Assembly (NCBI RefSeq): GCF_015645385.1
Contig: NZ_JADOET010000008.1
Span: forward strand, 62,001 to 126,000
Source of the DNA: Winogradskyella marina
Lineage (GTDB): Bacteria; Bacteroidota; Bacteroidia; Flavobacteriales; Flavobacteriaceae
Reading direction: 5' to 3'
DNA length: 64,000 nucleotides
Shown: positions 25,667 to 34,736 of the stretch, one piece after another
Numbering within the stretch: position 1 is the first letter of the stretch
How the letters are laid out: every line of letters starts with the position of its first letter
The notes under the pieces: model-generated
Told to the model about the DNA's origin: nothing
The model's database searches: none
What the model saw: only the letters and a program-made list of their open reading frames with translations
Position numbers and translations under genes: made by a program

Positions 25667-27511
25667 TTATATATGCTCTACAAATTCCAAAAACACGTTT
25701 TTATGCTGTTCCAAATCTAAATCTGGAGACAGAGAAACTCTTGCAATATAATCCTTATCACCTTCTTTAGTGGTGCCTTGTGTTGAGGTTGCAGGAATCG
25801 TCCAATAACAGCCTTTTAACTGACCATAACTAACGCAATACTTACTTTCGTCAGGAATTTCTGTAATCATCATCTGGATTAACTTATGATTTAAAGCACG
25901 TTTATAGGTTTCCTTTTCTTCAGCCGTTTCTCCTTTTGTAGGAAGGTCTAACGAAAAGACAGAAGGTGTAAAACCTTGTGATGCTAATTCCTCTGAGACA
26001 AAATTGATTTTTGCTTCAGGTAACACGTCATGAATAAAATTGACAAATTCTCGTGTGTTTTTGTAGGCTTCCGCAATTCTTTGATTCATAGAAGGCAATT
26101 GCTTTGCTAGTATCTCGTATTGATGATCGGTTGCTTCATTGTCACATAAGGTTAAATGACGTTCAATACTATCAATTAACGTTTCAGCTTTGTTGTTTGC
26201 CACGCAATACCCAGCAGTACATTTTCCACCACTTGGGAATTTTGAACCACTTGCATAAGAAATCGTTCTTACGGTTGATAATATGTCACCTTCACCTAAA
26301 AAGTGAATGTTAGGACAGAAGGTTTGGTCTAAAATAAATACAGGGTCAATAGCATTATTGCCATCCGCCGTTTTTCGTTTTTTGCTTAAGGCCGACTTTA
26401 AATCTTCTAAATTAGGGACTTCAACTCTTGGGTTTGTAGGTATTTCGGCAATAATATAAGGTATGGCATCTTGGAGCGCTACTTTAGTTAAAACGGCATC
26501 AATACTTTGTACCATATCGTTGTCACCATCAACTGGTAAATCGACCACTTCTACATGGTCTAAACATGCTGCAACACGTCTTGCTTGGTCATTGGTGCCG
26601 CCATAACAATTAGGAGGTACAATAAATTTTATGGCCTTTCCACTATGGTTCTCTTGTGCAACATCAACTAATCCCATCATAATGGCATATTGCATAGACA
26701 AACCACTTGACGCTACTAATGGTTTTGCCGTTGTTGCGGTAATTTCTTTAAGTGATTTTATAACACTCGCTTTATGGGCGTCTGAATTGTTGTCTTTAAT
26801 TGTTATAGACGTCTGAGCAACAAAAGCTTTCAAAGCAGTTAATGAATTTGAAGGTGTCATAGCAATTGTTTCGCGACGTCTTACGTGTTGAATATCGGAA
26901 ATATAATCTTCACTTTCCTTATTGTTAACTATTAAAACACTTCCAAGATTTTGATACAAATTAACTTGAAAATCAATATTTGCATTTTGTTCAATACTTG
27001 AAATATTATTAGGTTGTGCTATAAATATAGTACTGCCTTTAAATTTTAAGATAGCTTTTACATCATCAGTTTGCACTAACTTAAAATTATATCCATAGAC
27101 ACGTTTTATCAGTTCCGCATCAAAAGAAGATGGTAGTTTATCATTGTAAATAATCTGCGTGTTTTTATGATTCAGTAAATTATGTCTTAAAATCGCCAAA
27201 ATGGGAGCCGTCTGAGACGAAAAACTTATTGCATTTTCTGATTTTAGCCCATTTACTTTGGCAATTCCCCATTCTAAAACACTTGAAAGTGGATGGCCTA
27301 AACGAATATAATCGTATGCAGTTGGTAGTGCACTAAGCGCAGAAGTTTCTGAATTATTGTTTTTATATAAGGTTTCAAACTGGTCTAAAAATTCGGTTTT
27401 AGCCAACGCTTCGTTATAAATATCTAATCGATGGGTTGTTAGGTTTAACCAATCTAATGGCATTTGCGCTAATACGTTTTCTATATAATTGCGACTATTT
27501 TGATCTTGCAT
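25667..27511 (-). CDS. PLP-dependent enzyme of the Cys/Met metabolism (trans-sulfuration) type, long form
   Basis: About 614 aa, counting from the ATG at 27511 (a TTG three codons earlier is less likely). The C-terminal two thirds resembles cystathionine gamma-synthase/lyase-type fold I enzymes: NCYGGTNDQARRVAACLDHV, PVFILDQTFCPN with the PLP-nitrogen Asp, and SGSKFPSGGKCTAGY carrying the likely Schiff-base Lys near residue 423. It is about 200 residues longer than usual, with an extra N-terminal domain. The reaction may be gamma-replacement or elimination on sulfur amino acids, but the exact substrate is not clear. Confidence 0.75.
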   Translation of the reverse strand: MQDQNSRNYIENVLAQMPLDWLNLTTHRLDIYNEALAKTEFLDQFETLYKNNNSETSALSALPTAYDYIRLGHPLSSVLEWGIAKVNGLKSENAISFSSQTAPILAILRHNLLNHKNTQIIYNDKLPSSFDAELIKRVYGYNFKLVQTDDVKAILKFKGSTIFIAQPNNISSIEQNANIDFQVNLYQNLGSVLIVNNKESEDYISDIQHVRRRETIAMTPSNSLTALKAFVAQTSITIKDNNSDAHKASVIKSLKEITATTAKPLVASSGLSMQYAIMMGLVDVAQENHSGKAIKFIVPPNCYGGTNDQARRVAACLDHVEVVDLPVDGDNDMVQSIDAVLTKVALQDAIPYIIAEIPTNPRVEVPNLEDLKSALSKKRKTADGNNAIDPVFILDQTFCPNIHFLGEGDILSTVRTISYASGSKFPSGGKCTAGYCVANNKAETLIDSIERHLTLCDNEATDHQYEILAKQLPSMNQRIAEAYKNTREFVNFIHDVLPEAKINFVSEELASQGFTPSVFSLDLPTKGETAEEKETYKRALNHKLIQMMITEIPDESKYCVSYGQLKGCYWTIPATSTQGTTKEGDKDYIARVSLSPDLDLEQHKNVFLEFVEHI

Positions 27512-27736
27512 AATTTCCAATTTTACTGGGTGGTAAAGATACGTTAGTTAGATGTTTCTTTAAAACCTTACAAGAGGTTTATTGGTTTACAATAGTTCTT
27601 ATAACTTGTGTTTTACGAAGAAAAGTGACATAAAATAAATGAGAGGTCGAAGGGCTGAACTCTGTTTAAGTATGTTGTTGAAGTTATGATCAATACTACG
27701 CTATAAGCATTCTTGTTTTTCCTACTAAACGTTAGA

Positions 27737-28186
27737 TTAAGATGTGTCTTTATTGCTGAAAATCTTTTGCAAAATAGCCGATACCTTAAGTGTTATCTTG
27801 TTTGGTCTTGATACAGCTTCTGCAAATCCCATAGTCACCAATAATGCAATGAAAGCAAGTGCGCCAAGTGCTCCGCCATAACCATCAAAAACATGATTTT
27901 TGTTAATGTAGATAGCAGCGAATATAGTTCCTGAAATGGCAAGCAACGGATAACTTTTTAACGTTTTTGAAGAAACCATACCAATAAATGAAGTGCCAAC
28001 AAATACAATAGGAATATGTTCATCTAAATAACTGTTAAGTAGCTCCGGAAAACAATAAAAAAATAATCCTACGATTAATGATAGTATGGCAGATGCTTTT
28101 ACAGCTCCCCATTTGAGTTGTTCACTTACAAAATGGGTTAGCGTTGCACCTATTATTCCTGTAACTATTAATATAATGATGTTCAT
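27737..28186 (-). CDS. Uncharacterised inner-membrane protein B of a paralogous pair
   Basis: 149 aa from the ATG at 28186, which overlaps the upstream stop codon as ATGA; an ATG at 28198 is possible but would overlap more. Four or five hydrophobic segments. It shares with its neighbour a pattern of I-P-x-x-x-x-G-x-S/F-x-G-M-x-S followed by a hydrophobic segment and GGxLGxxAF. I do not recognise the family. The coupled start suggests the two products form one complex, probably a transporter- or exporter-like membrane assembly (inference). Confidence 0.7.
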   Translation of the reverse strand: MNIIILIVTGIIGATLTHFVSEQLKWGAVKASAILSLIVGLFFYCFPELLNSYLDEHIPIVFVGTSFIGMVSSKTLKSYPLLAISGTIFAAIYINKNHVFDGYGGALGALAFIALLVTMGFAEAVSRPNKITLKVSAILQKIFSNKDTS

Positions 28187-28743
28187 ACGATGATCCAATA
28201 AATTAATGTTGCCATAGTGACACCCGCAAAGGCCATGGTTCCCAATTTACCCCCAACACCTAGGAATAAGTTTTTTGATATCATAAAAAATAATCCTGCT
28301 AAAGTGCCTGCAGCAAGAACAAAACCAATATTTGGTGTGGTGTCTACACTAGACATGCCAACAAAGGCACCACAATAAATACTTGCAGGAATTTGTTTTA
28401 AATAGTTTGAGTTCTTATTTAAAGATGGAGCAAACGATGCTAATGTGCCTACAATTCCCATAGACAAAATAGGGCCTAAACCAGCATTAACATTTAAAAG
28501 ATAGCACAGTACAGCTCCAATAGGAACCCAAATGACTACTGCGACGCGTTCGTAAGCATAATCTTCGTGATGTAAATCTAAATACCGATAACCTAAAAGT
28601 AAGGTTAGTATTATAAAAATAGCCGTAATAATTATGGTTGTATTTGTACCGTAGTGCTCTTTTACAATCATAGTTAAAAATGTAATTAGCACAAATACAA
28701 CAGTAATAACCATTAAAAATCGAATGGCTTTATGTTTTCTCAT
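28183..28743 (-). CDS. Uncharacterised inner-membrane protein A of a paralogous pair
   Basis: 186 aa with about six hydrophobic segments, including FLMVITVVFVLITFLTMIV, TTIIITAIFIILTLLLGY and NIGFVLAAGTLAGLFFMI. The second half (IPASIYCGAFVGMSS ... GGKLGTMAFAGV) lines up with protein B (IPIVFVGTSFIGMVS ... GGALGALAFIAL), so the genes likely arose by tandem duplication. The family is unknown to me. It is translationally coupled to protein B. Confidence 0.7.
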   Translation of the reverse strand: MRKHKAIRFLMVITVVFVLITFLTMIVKEHYGTNTTIIITAIFIILTLLLGYRYLDLHHEDYAYERVAVVIWVPIGAVLCYLLNVNAGLGPILSMGIVGTLASFAPSLNKNSNYLKQIPASIYCGAFVGMSSVDTTPNIGFVLAAGTLAGLFFMISKNLFLGVGGKLGTMAFAGVTMATLIYWIIV

Positions 28744-28863
28744 TAAGAATATTTAGATTTATCTTGGAATTACGTTTGATAATGTAGCAGTTACAAAGTT
28801 CTAAGAAAATTCTAGGAAGACAAATTGTATGTTGTGTTTTTTTTATTTTTTTTAGCTTAATTG

Positions 28864-29808
28864 CTATTTGTTTTTCAAGATCTCAGAAACAGCTTGTTGG
28901 TAGGCTCTAGGATTATTGGCTTTTTTTATTTTTTTATATGCTTTCTGAGGGTTAGAAAATGATTGTGAAAAGTATTCCCAGAAGCCTTGCATTTTCATTT
29001 TAATTGGTGTTGGACCAGAGAGTGCAGCGTCGTATTGCTGATATATAGTATCGTGAAATTCTCTAAAAATTTCCCATCTATTTTCTGGGTATTCAGTAGT
29101 GTTGTTTTTAATCATACTTGGTAAAAACGGATCTGCAATTAAACCTCTGCCAATCATAAAATGATCGATACTAGGAAAACGCGTTTGCATTTCTTTTAGT
29201 TTGGCAACCGTTGTAATGTCTCCATTATAATATAATTTGTGTTTGGTGCTTTCAATACATTTTTCAAAAGCATCAAGATTTACTCCACCTTTATAAAGCT
29301 GTTTGCCAATACGTGCATGAATGGCAATATTTTTTAAAGGGTAGGTGTCTAGAATAGGAAAGGTGTGTAAGATTTCTTCCGGATTTTCGTAACCCATTCG
29401 CATTTTCATGGACACTAAAATATCAGTTTCAGAATGCACACGATCTAAAATATGATTGATTTTTTCCGGATCACAAATCAATCCAGAACCCATGCCACGA
29501 TTGGTGACCATCGGATACGGACAACCTAAATTCCAGTTGAGTTCCTTGTACCCTAATTCTTGAATATAATCGACTGTAAATAAAAATTCATCAGCACTAT
29601 TGGTCATAATTTGCGGAATGACTTCGAGTGTAGAATTGTTTTCAAGTTGTAAATCGAGTTGGTAAGAATTCTTTATGATTAGTTTTTTGTTGAATCGAAT
29701 GTATGGTGCATAAAACGTATCAATTCCACCAAAATAATGGTTAAAGGCATTCCGAAACCGGAAGTCTGTAAAGCCTTGTAATGGTGATGATAAAAGTGTT
29801 ATTGGCAT
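28864..29808 (-). CDS. tRNA-dihydrouridine synthase family protein
   Basis: 314-aa FMN-dependent Dus enzyme that reduces uridines in the tRNA D-loop using NAD(P)H. The TIM-barrel start is SSPLQGFTDFRFR, the catalytic cysteine is C96 in NWNLGCPYPMV, and MKMRMGY and MIGRGLIADPF are the FMN-phosphate-binding strands. It lacks obvious DusB- or DusA-specific extensions, so the target uridine is not assigned. It is a single-gene unit. Confidence 0.92.
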   Translation of the reverse strand: MPITLLSSPLQGFTDFRFRNAFNHYFGGIDTFYAPYIRFNKKLIIKNSYQLDLQLENNSTLEVIPQIMTNSADEFLFTVDYIQELGYKELNWNLGCPYPMVTNRGMGSGLICDPEKINHILDRVHSETDILVSMKMRMGYENPEEILHTFPILDTYPLKNIAIHARIGKQLYKGGVNLDAFEKCIESTKHKLYYNGDITTVAKLKEMQTRFPSIDHFMIGRGLIADPFLPSMIKNNTTEYPENRWEIFREFHDTIYQQYDAALSGPTPIKMKMQGFWEYFSQSFSNPQKAYKKIKKANNPRAYQQAVSEILKNK

Positions 29809-29896
29809 TTCGTTTTTAGATGAAAATGTTGACTTTATTTGCAGTCGCTAAATAACGAAAAACAATTGTATTATTCTGATGAACAGAAGTGGTTTG

Positions 29897-30784
29897 TTAC
29901 TTCAAATGTTTCTTAAAAAATGCAATCGTGCGTTCCCATGATAATTTTGCCGCTTCCTTATCATATCTTGGTGTGGTATTGTTGTGAAAACCATGATTAG
30001 TTCCGGGATAAATATAAGCTTCATAGTCTACGTCGTTTTCAATAAGTGCTTTTTCAAACGCTGGCCAACCTGCATTGACTCTAGTATCTAACTCTCCATA
30101 TTGAAGTAGAAGTGGAGCTTTAATTTTTACCGCATCTTTAGCTTCTGGTTGTCTTCCATAATAAGGAACTGCAGCGCCCAATTCTGGGATTCTAACAGCC
30201 ATCATATTTGAAATCCAGCCTCCAAAGCAAAAACCGACAACACCAACATTGCCATCACAGTTTTTATGATTTTTAAGATAATGATATGCTGCAATAAAAT
30301 CTTCGAGCATTTCCTGTTGGTTGCGTTCTCTTTGCATGGTTCTACCATCATCATCATTACCTGGGTAACCACCAAGTGGACTTAAAGCATCAGGTGCTAA
30401 GGAAATAAAATTCTCTTTAGCTGTACGTCTGCCAACATCTTCAATATAAGGGTTGAGACCTCTGTTTTCGTGCACAACAATAACTCCTGGTAACTTGGTT
30501 TTGTTGTCCTTTGGTTGAGACAATAAACCTTTTATGGTACCTCCTCCTTTTGGCGACTCATAAGTTATGTAGTCTGAATCTAAAGTAGGATCGTCTGGTT
30601 GTACTAACAACGTATTCACGTAATCAGGCGACACAAAACTCAATAAAGACGATACCGTTAAGCCACCAACGGCGTATAAACCAAGTTTTTCGACAAACTG
30701 TCTGCGGTTGAGTTTGTTATGTGCGTAGTCATCGTATAAATCAAAAACTTCTTGTTTAATGTCTTCCTTTTTTACGTCTTTCAT
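29897..30784 (-). CDS. Dienelactone hydrolase family protein with a twin-arginine-like N-terminus
   Basis: 295-aa alpha/beta hydrolase. The nucleophile is C186 in GFCFGGW; the Asp (GELDTRVN) and His (GTNHGFHN) complete the Cys-Asp-His triad of dienelactone hydrolases. VVHENRGLNPYIEDV is also typical. The N-terminal 50 residues contain NRRQFVEKLGLYAVGGL, resembling a Tat signal but preceded by 26 charged residues, as seen in related exported hydrolases. The natural substrate is not known. Two envelope or accessory genes lie upstream with short gaps. Confidence 0.85.
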   Translation of the reverse strand: MKDVKKEDIKQEVFDLYDDYAHNKLNRRQFVEKLGLYAVGGLTVSSLLSFVSPDYVNTLLVQPDDPTLDSDYITYESPKGGGTIKGLLSQPKDNKTKLPGVIVVHENRGLNPYIEDVGRRTAKENFISLAPDALSPLGGYPGNDDDGRTMQRERNQQEMLEDFIAAYHYLKNHKNCDGNVGVVGFCFGGWISNMMAVRIPELGAAVPYYGRQPEAKDAVKIKAPLLLQYGELDTRVNAGWPAFEKALIENDVDYEAYIYPGTNHGFHNNTTPRYDKEAAKLSWERTIAFFKKHLK

Positions 30785-30845
30785 GATGTTGTGTTTTTAA
30801 TTACATAGTTTCAGTCTTTAAAACTCAAAAAATGAGTGGCTCATA

Positions 30846-31253
30846 TTACTGAACACGTTTTAATACAATCGAATCTTCACCAAATTCAGTTGGTCTAGCG
30901 GCATCAAAACTCAGGTTAAACTGCAATGTGTTTTTGTCTGTAAACTCAGCTATTCCAAGAATTTTTTTAGATTCTCCAGATTCTATTTTGGTAAGTGTAA
31001 AATCGACTTCAATTGGTTTTGTATCATAATTAATAGAATATGTCATTTTACCTTTTTTGCCTTTCATATAGAACTCTTTACCGCCCATAACTTGCCCTTC
31101 AATTTCAAAAGCGGCATAACCTTCAGTGTCAAAAATTAAATAACCAATTTCGCTTTGGTCTTCACCAAGCCATTTACCAACAAAATTTTCTTTCTGTGTT
31201 GTGGTATTCAGTAAAAAGAACGGAATGATAAAAAATGTAAATAGATACTTCAT
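30846..31253 (-). CDS. Hypothetical secreted lipocalin-like protein
   Basis: 135 aa with an N-terminal signal peptide (YLFTFFIIPFFLLNTTTQ) followed by NFVGKWLGEDQSEIGYLIF, a start typical of small calycin-like beta-barrels, and alternating beta strands to the C-terminus. No precise family is assigned. It begins 11 nt after the PaiB-like gene, so it is likely cotranscribed. Confidence 0.65.
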   Translation of the reverse strand: MKYLFTFFIIPFFLLNTTTQKENFVGKWLGEDQSEIGYLIFDTEGYAAFEIEGQVMGGKEFYMKGKKGKMTYSINYDTKPIEVDFTLTKIESGESKKILGIAEFTDKNTLQFNLSFDAARPTEFGEDSIVLKRVQ

Positions 31254-31264
31254 AGTATTTGGGT

Positions 31265-31855
31265 TTAAAATATGTTATTTAAAAATTGTTTAATACTTTC
31301 TTGATTAGATCTTACTAACTCCTCGCGAGCAGCTGTAATATCGGTAGGTTTCTTGTCTTGCGACAGTTTAAATTTGCCTTCCCATTGGGTAATAGTAATT
31401 TCAAACATTACAATATAATCAAGATTTTTATCTAAACGTGGATTATTTGCATTTAAAATATACTTATGTTCTGGTGCTTCTAAAAATTCAGTCATAGTTA
31501 TCAACGATTCTTTTAACGCCATTTTATCTGTATTTTCATCAACTTTACCTTTAAGATGCACTTTAATATAATTCCATGTTGGAAGTTGCGTGGTAGAATA
31601 AATACTCGGAGAAATATAACATTCTGGACCGCTAAAAATAAGGGTTACATCATTGCTGTCCTTTAGTAATTTAGCCTGTGGATTGTTAATGTCAATATGC
31701 CCAATAAGTTTACCGTCGTCATAAATTAAGGGTAAATGTGTAATTAGTGGTTGGTTGTTATGTATAGAAATTACCGTCGCCAAAGGATACGTTTTAATCA
31801 CTTCTATTAAATGATTTTTGTCGTTATCTTGATGGTGTTGTGGTGGATAATTCAT
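31265..31855 (-). CDS. PaiB-family FMN-binding protein
   Basis: 196 aa with the split-barrel flavin-binding fold of PaiB: PLATVISIHNNQPLITHLPL near residues 24-44, GHIDINNPQAK near residue 72, and the signature CYISPSIY ... PTWNYIKVHLKGKV. Annotated relatives are called negative transcriptional regulators of sporulation and protease genes, but in this lineage the protein more probably is a flavin-binding enzyme. It is probably the first gene of a unit with the small secreted protein and possibly the dienelactone hydrolase. Confidence 0.85.
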   Translation of the reverse strand: MNYPPQHHQDNDKNHLIEVIKTYPLATVISIHNNQPLITHLPLIYDDGKLIGHIDINNPQAKLLKDSNDVTLIFSGPECYISPSIYSTTQLPTWNYIKVHLKGKVDENTDKMALKESLITMTEFLEAPEHKYILNANNPRLDKNLDYIVMFEITITQWEGKFKLSQDKKPTDITAAREELVRSNQESIKQFLNNIF

Positions 31856-31940
31856 GTGTTTTTAGCCTGTTGAATTTTAAAAAGTTATTTTCAATATGGA
31901 ATTTAAATCAATTTAATGACACTCGAAATTTACAATTTTT

Positions 31941-31948
31941 TATCTTTA
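31941..31948 (+). promoter_or_regulatory. -7 promoter box of radC
   Basis: TATCTTTA (last base differs from TAnnTTTG), followed by exactly 4 nt and the ATG at 31953. Predicts a leaderless transcript. Confidence 0.45.
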
Positions 31949-31952
31949 ATGC

Positions 31953-32651
31953 ATGGCAGATAAATCAACTTCATTTTCAATAAAAAATTGGTCGCAAGAT
32001 GATCAGCCACGAGAAAAACTAAGAGACAAAGGTAAAACGGCACTTAGTGATGCGGAATTGATCGCTATTTTAATCGGGTCTGGAAACCGAGACGAAAGCG
32101 CTGTGGCTTTATGTAAACGTATTTTTGCTAGTGTAGACCATAATTTAAACGCCTTAGGAAAACGCTCTATTGCCCAATTAATGGAGTTTAAAGGCATAGG
32201 TGAAGCAAAAGCGATTTCTATTGTTGCGGCTTTGGAGTTAGGGAGACGTCGTCGGTTAGAAGATGCCATGCAGTTAGATAAAGTTTCATCGAGCCGATCG
32301 GTTAATAATGTAATGCAACATATTATTGGAGATTTACCTCATGAAGAATTTTGGATATTATATCTTAATAACTCAAATAAAATTATTCAAAAAAAACAAC
32401 TAAGTAAAGGTGGCATTACGGGTACTTTAGTCGATGTACGTTTAGTACTTAAAAACGCTTTAGAGGTTGGTGCGACTGGTTTAATATTGTGTCATAATCA
32501 CCCATCAGGTACTTTAAAACCAAGTCAGGCAGATAAAGATATTACCAAAAAGCTTAAGGTAGCAGCGCAAAGTTTGGATATTTCGGTTTTAGATCATCTA
32601 ATTATTACAGAAAATGCTTATTATAGTTTTGCAGATGAAAACATGCTGTAG
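31953..32651 (+). CDS. radC: RadC family JAB/MPN-domain protein
   Basis: 232 aa. An N-terminal helix-hairpin-helix region (IGSGNRDESAVALC ... LMEFKGIGEAKAISIVAALE) is followed by the MPN+/JAMM metal site HNHPSGTLKPSQAD (about 181-194) with its upstream Glu (LPHEEFW). RadC was named for DNA repair but its activity is unproven. Length and order are canonical. The start follows a -7 box by 4 nt. Confidence 0.94.
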   Translation: MADKSTSFSIKNWSQDDQPREKLRDKGKTALSDAELIAILIGSGNRDESAVALCKRIFASVDHNLNALGKRSIAQLMEFKGIGEAKAISIVAALELGRRRRLEDAMQLDKVSSSRSVNNVMQHIIGDLPHEEFWILYLNNSNKIIQKKQLSKGGITGTLVDVRLVLKNALEVGATGLILCHNHPSGTLKPSQADKDITKKLKVAAQSLDISVLDHLIITENAYYSFADENML

Positions 32652-32747
32652 AAATGTTAAATTGCGAATATCAAAAACTAAATACCAAAAGAGTAATTTC
32701 AACATCGGAATTTGTTATTTTTAACTTTTTGGAATTTGCAAAACCCT

Positions 32748-34043
32748 ATGTTATTAGTTTACACACATAAAATTACACCACGCGTTACCTATACGTTTAA
32801 GCATATATGCAAACGTATTTTGGGTATAGAAGTTAGTTTTACGTCTAAAGTTGAAGACTTTATAGCGCACGACAGCCTTAAAATGTCCTATGCAAAGCAA
32901 CCATTAAGTAATGAACTGTTTGTAAGAAGTAACGACTTGTTGTTTGAAACGGGTTTATCTGATATTAATATTCAAGTTCAGCAATGGGAAAATACCAAAG
33001 GGTTTTTCAGTACTGGTGAACGAAGCGACTTACCTTTCGATATTTTTGCGGCATCCTTTTATTTACTCAGTCGTTATGAGGAATATTTACCACATGTAAA
33101 GGATGATTATGGTCGGTTTTTAGCATCTGAAAGTCTCGCATTCCAGCATAAATTTTTACAACAACCTGTTGTAGATATTTGGGCCTATAAGCTCAAAGAT
33201 GTGTTGAGTGTACGTTTTCCAGAGTATCAATTTCCAGAAAGACACTATAAGATACAGCCAGTTATAGATGTGCCAATGGCATATTATTATAGAAATAAAG
33301 GGCTTTTGAGAACTATTGGAGGTACATTAAATGATCTTAGGCGGTTACGATTAAAGCAGTTGTATTTTCGCTATTTGGTACTTTTTGGCTTTAAACGCGA
33401 CCCACATAATACCTTTAAGTGGATTATTAGAAAGCAAAAGCAGTACGATTTTAAATTTATGGTACTCTTTCTAATTGGTGACTATTCAACCTACGATAAA
33501 AATATAAACACGAATAAAAAAGACTTTGTATCGCTGATTAAATCGGTTGCTGATTATTGTGATGTTGGGTTAAAAGCATCATACTTTTCTTTAAATGATA
33601 TTTCTATCCTTAAAAAGGAAAAGCTTAAAATGGAATCTATAATACATACTGATTTAACAGCTGTTCGTCATTCGTTTTCTAAGTTAAATTTGCCAACATC
33701 GTATCGTAATTTAGTAGAATTAGAGGTTCATCAAGATTTTACTATGGGTTACGTAAATACCATGGGTTTTAGAGCAGGTACTTGTACGCCTTTTCAGTTT
33801 TACGATTTAGATTACGAAGTACAAACACCATTGCAAATTAATCCATACCATTGTTTAGATTTTGGACTCTTAAAGTATAATTCGCTATTAGATAAAACAG
33901 AACATTTACAAAAAATAATTAGGGAGGTGAAAGCTGTAAATGGTACTTTTACACCTATATTTCACAACTATTCATTTGGTGATTTAGATCGATGGAAAGG
34001 GTTTAGATCGCTATTTAATTTAATATTAGAATCTGCAGATTAA
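32748..34043 (+). CDS. DUF7033/polysaccharide-deacetylase-like protein
   Basis: About 431 aa from ATG 32748 (the open frame extends to a TTG at 32712 with no support). The N-terminal part (YTFKHICKRILGIEVSF, FDIFAASFYLLSRYEEYLPH) matches the DUF7033 module found in Flavobacteriia. The C-terminal part resembles the NodB fold (IQPVIDVPMAYYY, VGLKASYFS, LEVHQDFTMGY, GFRAGTCTPF), with VEVHQDF- and GFRAG-like motifs where deacetylases carry metal and catalytic residues. It may modify a cell-surface polysaccharide. The stop overlaps the next ATG by one base (TAATG). Confidence 0.75.
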   Translation: MLLVYTHKITPRVTYTFKHICKRILGIEVSFTSKVEDFIAHDSLKMSYAKQPLSNELFVRSNDLLFETGLSDINIQVQQWENTKGFFSTGERSDLPFDIFAASFYLLSRYEEYLPHVKDDYGRFLASESLAFQHKFLQQPVVDIWAYKLKDVLSVRFPEYQFPERHYKIQPVIDVPMAYYYRNKGLLRTIGGTLNDLRRLRLKQLYFRYLVLFGFKRDPHNTFKWIIRKQKQYDFKFMVLFLIGDYSTYDKNINTNKKDFVSLIKSVADYCDVGLKASYFSLNDISILKKEKLKMESIIHTDLTAVRHSFSKLNLPTSYRNLVELEVHQDFTMGYVNTMGFRAGTCTPFQFYDLDYEVQTPLQINPYHCLDFGLLKYNSLLDKTEHLQKIIREVKAVNGTFTPIFHNYSFGDLDRWKGFRSLFNLILESAD

Positions 34044-34726
34044 TGCAACAGATAAAACATATATTTTTTGATTTAGATCATACGCTTTGGGATTTTGATA
34101 AAAATTCGAGTTTAACGTTCGAAAAGATATTTAATTTGAATAAAATTGATGTTAATCTCAATGACTTTTTACCGATTTATGAACCCATTAATTTTAAATA
34201 TTGGAAACTTTATAGAGAAGAAAAAGTGACGAAATCGGCATTGCGATATGGGAGATTAAAGGAAGCTTTTGATGGAGTAGGAGTGACCATAGAAGACGAT
34301 ATGATTCATCACTTATCTGAATCGTATATTAATGAGTTAACAACATTTAATCATTTATTTGATGGTGCTTTTGATACCTTAGATTACCTTAAGGATAAAT
34401 ACGAATTACATATAATTACGAATGGTTTTGACAGTGCACAAAATAAAAAATTAACCACTTCAAATATTAAACAGTACTTTAAAACCGTTACAAATTCAGA
34501 AATGGTTGGGGTTAAAAAACCTAACCCTAAGATTTTTAATTTTGCCTTAGATTTGGCTAAAGCAAAAGCAACCGAAAGTTTAATGATTGGAGATAATATT
34601 GAAGCCGATATTGAAGGCGCTCATAATATTGGGATGGATACCATTCATTTTGACTATAAGGACGCTCATAATAATCATAAATTTAAACGCATTACCAATT
34701 TAAAAATGCTACTAAATCACCTTTAA
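34043..34726 (+). CDS. YjjG-type noncanonical pyrimidine nucleotidase (HAD family)
   Basis: 227-aa HAD hydrolase. Motif I FFDLDHTLWDFD (residues about 8-19), motif II ITNGFD, motif III Lys in KKPNPKIF and motif IV IGDNIEADIEGA. The cap domain is of the alpha-helical class and the DHTLWDF opening is typical of the YjjG subgroup, which dephosphorylates unusual or mutagenic pyrimidine nucleotides. It starts within the stop of the previous gene and is translationally coupled to it. Confidence 0.9.
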   Translation: MQQIKHIFFDLDHTLWDFDKNSSLTFEKIFNLNKIDVNLNDFLPIYEPINFKYWKLYREEKVTKSALRYGRLKEAFDGVGVTIEDDMIHHLSESYINELTTFNHLFDGAFDTLDYLKDKYELHIITNGFDSAQNKKLTTSNIKQYFKTVTNSEMVGVKKPNPKIFNFALDLAKAKATESLMIGDNIEADIEGAHNIGMDTIHFDYKDAHNNHKFKRITNLKMLLNHL

Positions 34727-34736
34727 AAATAAAAGA

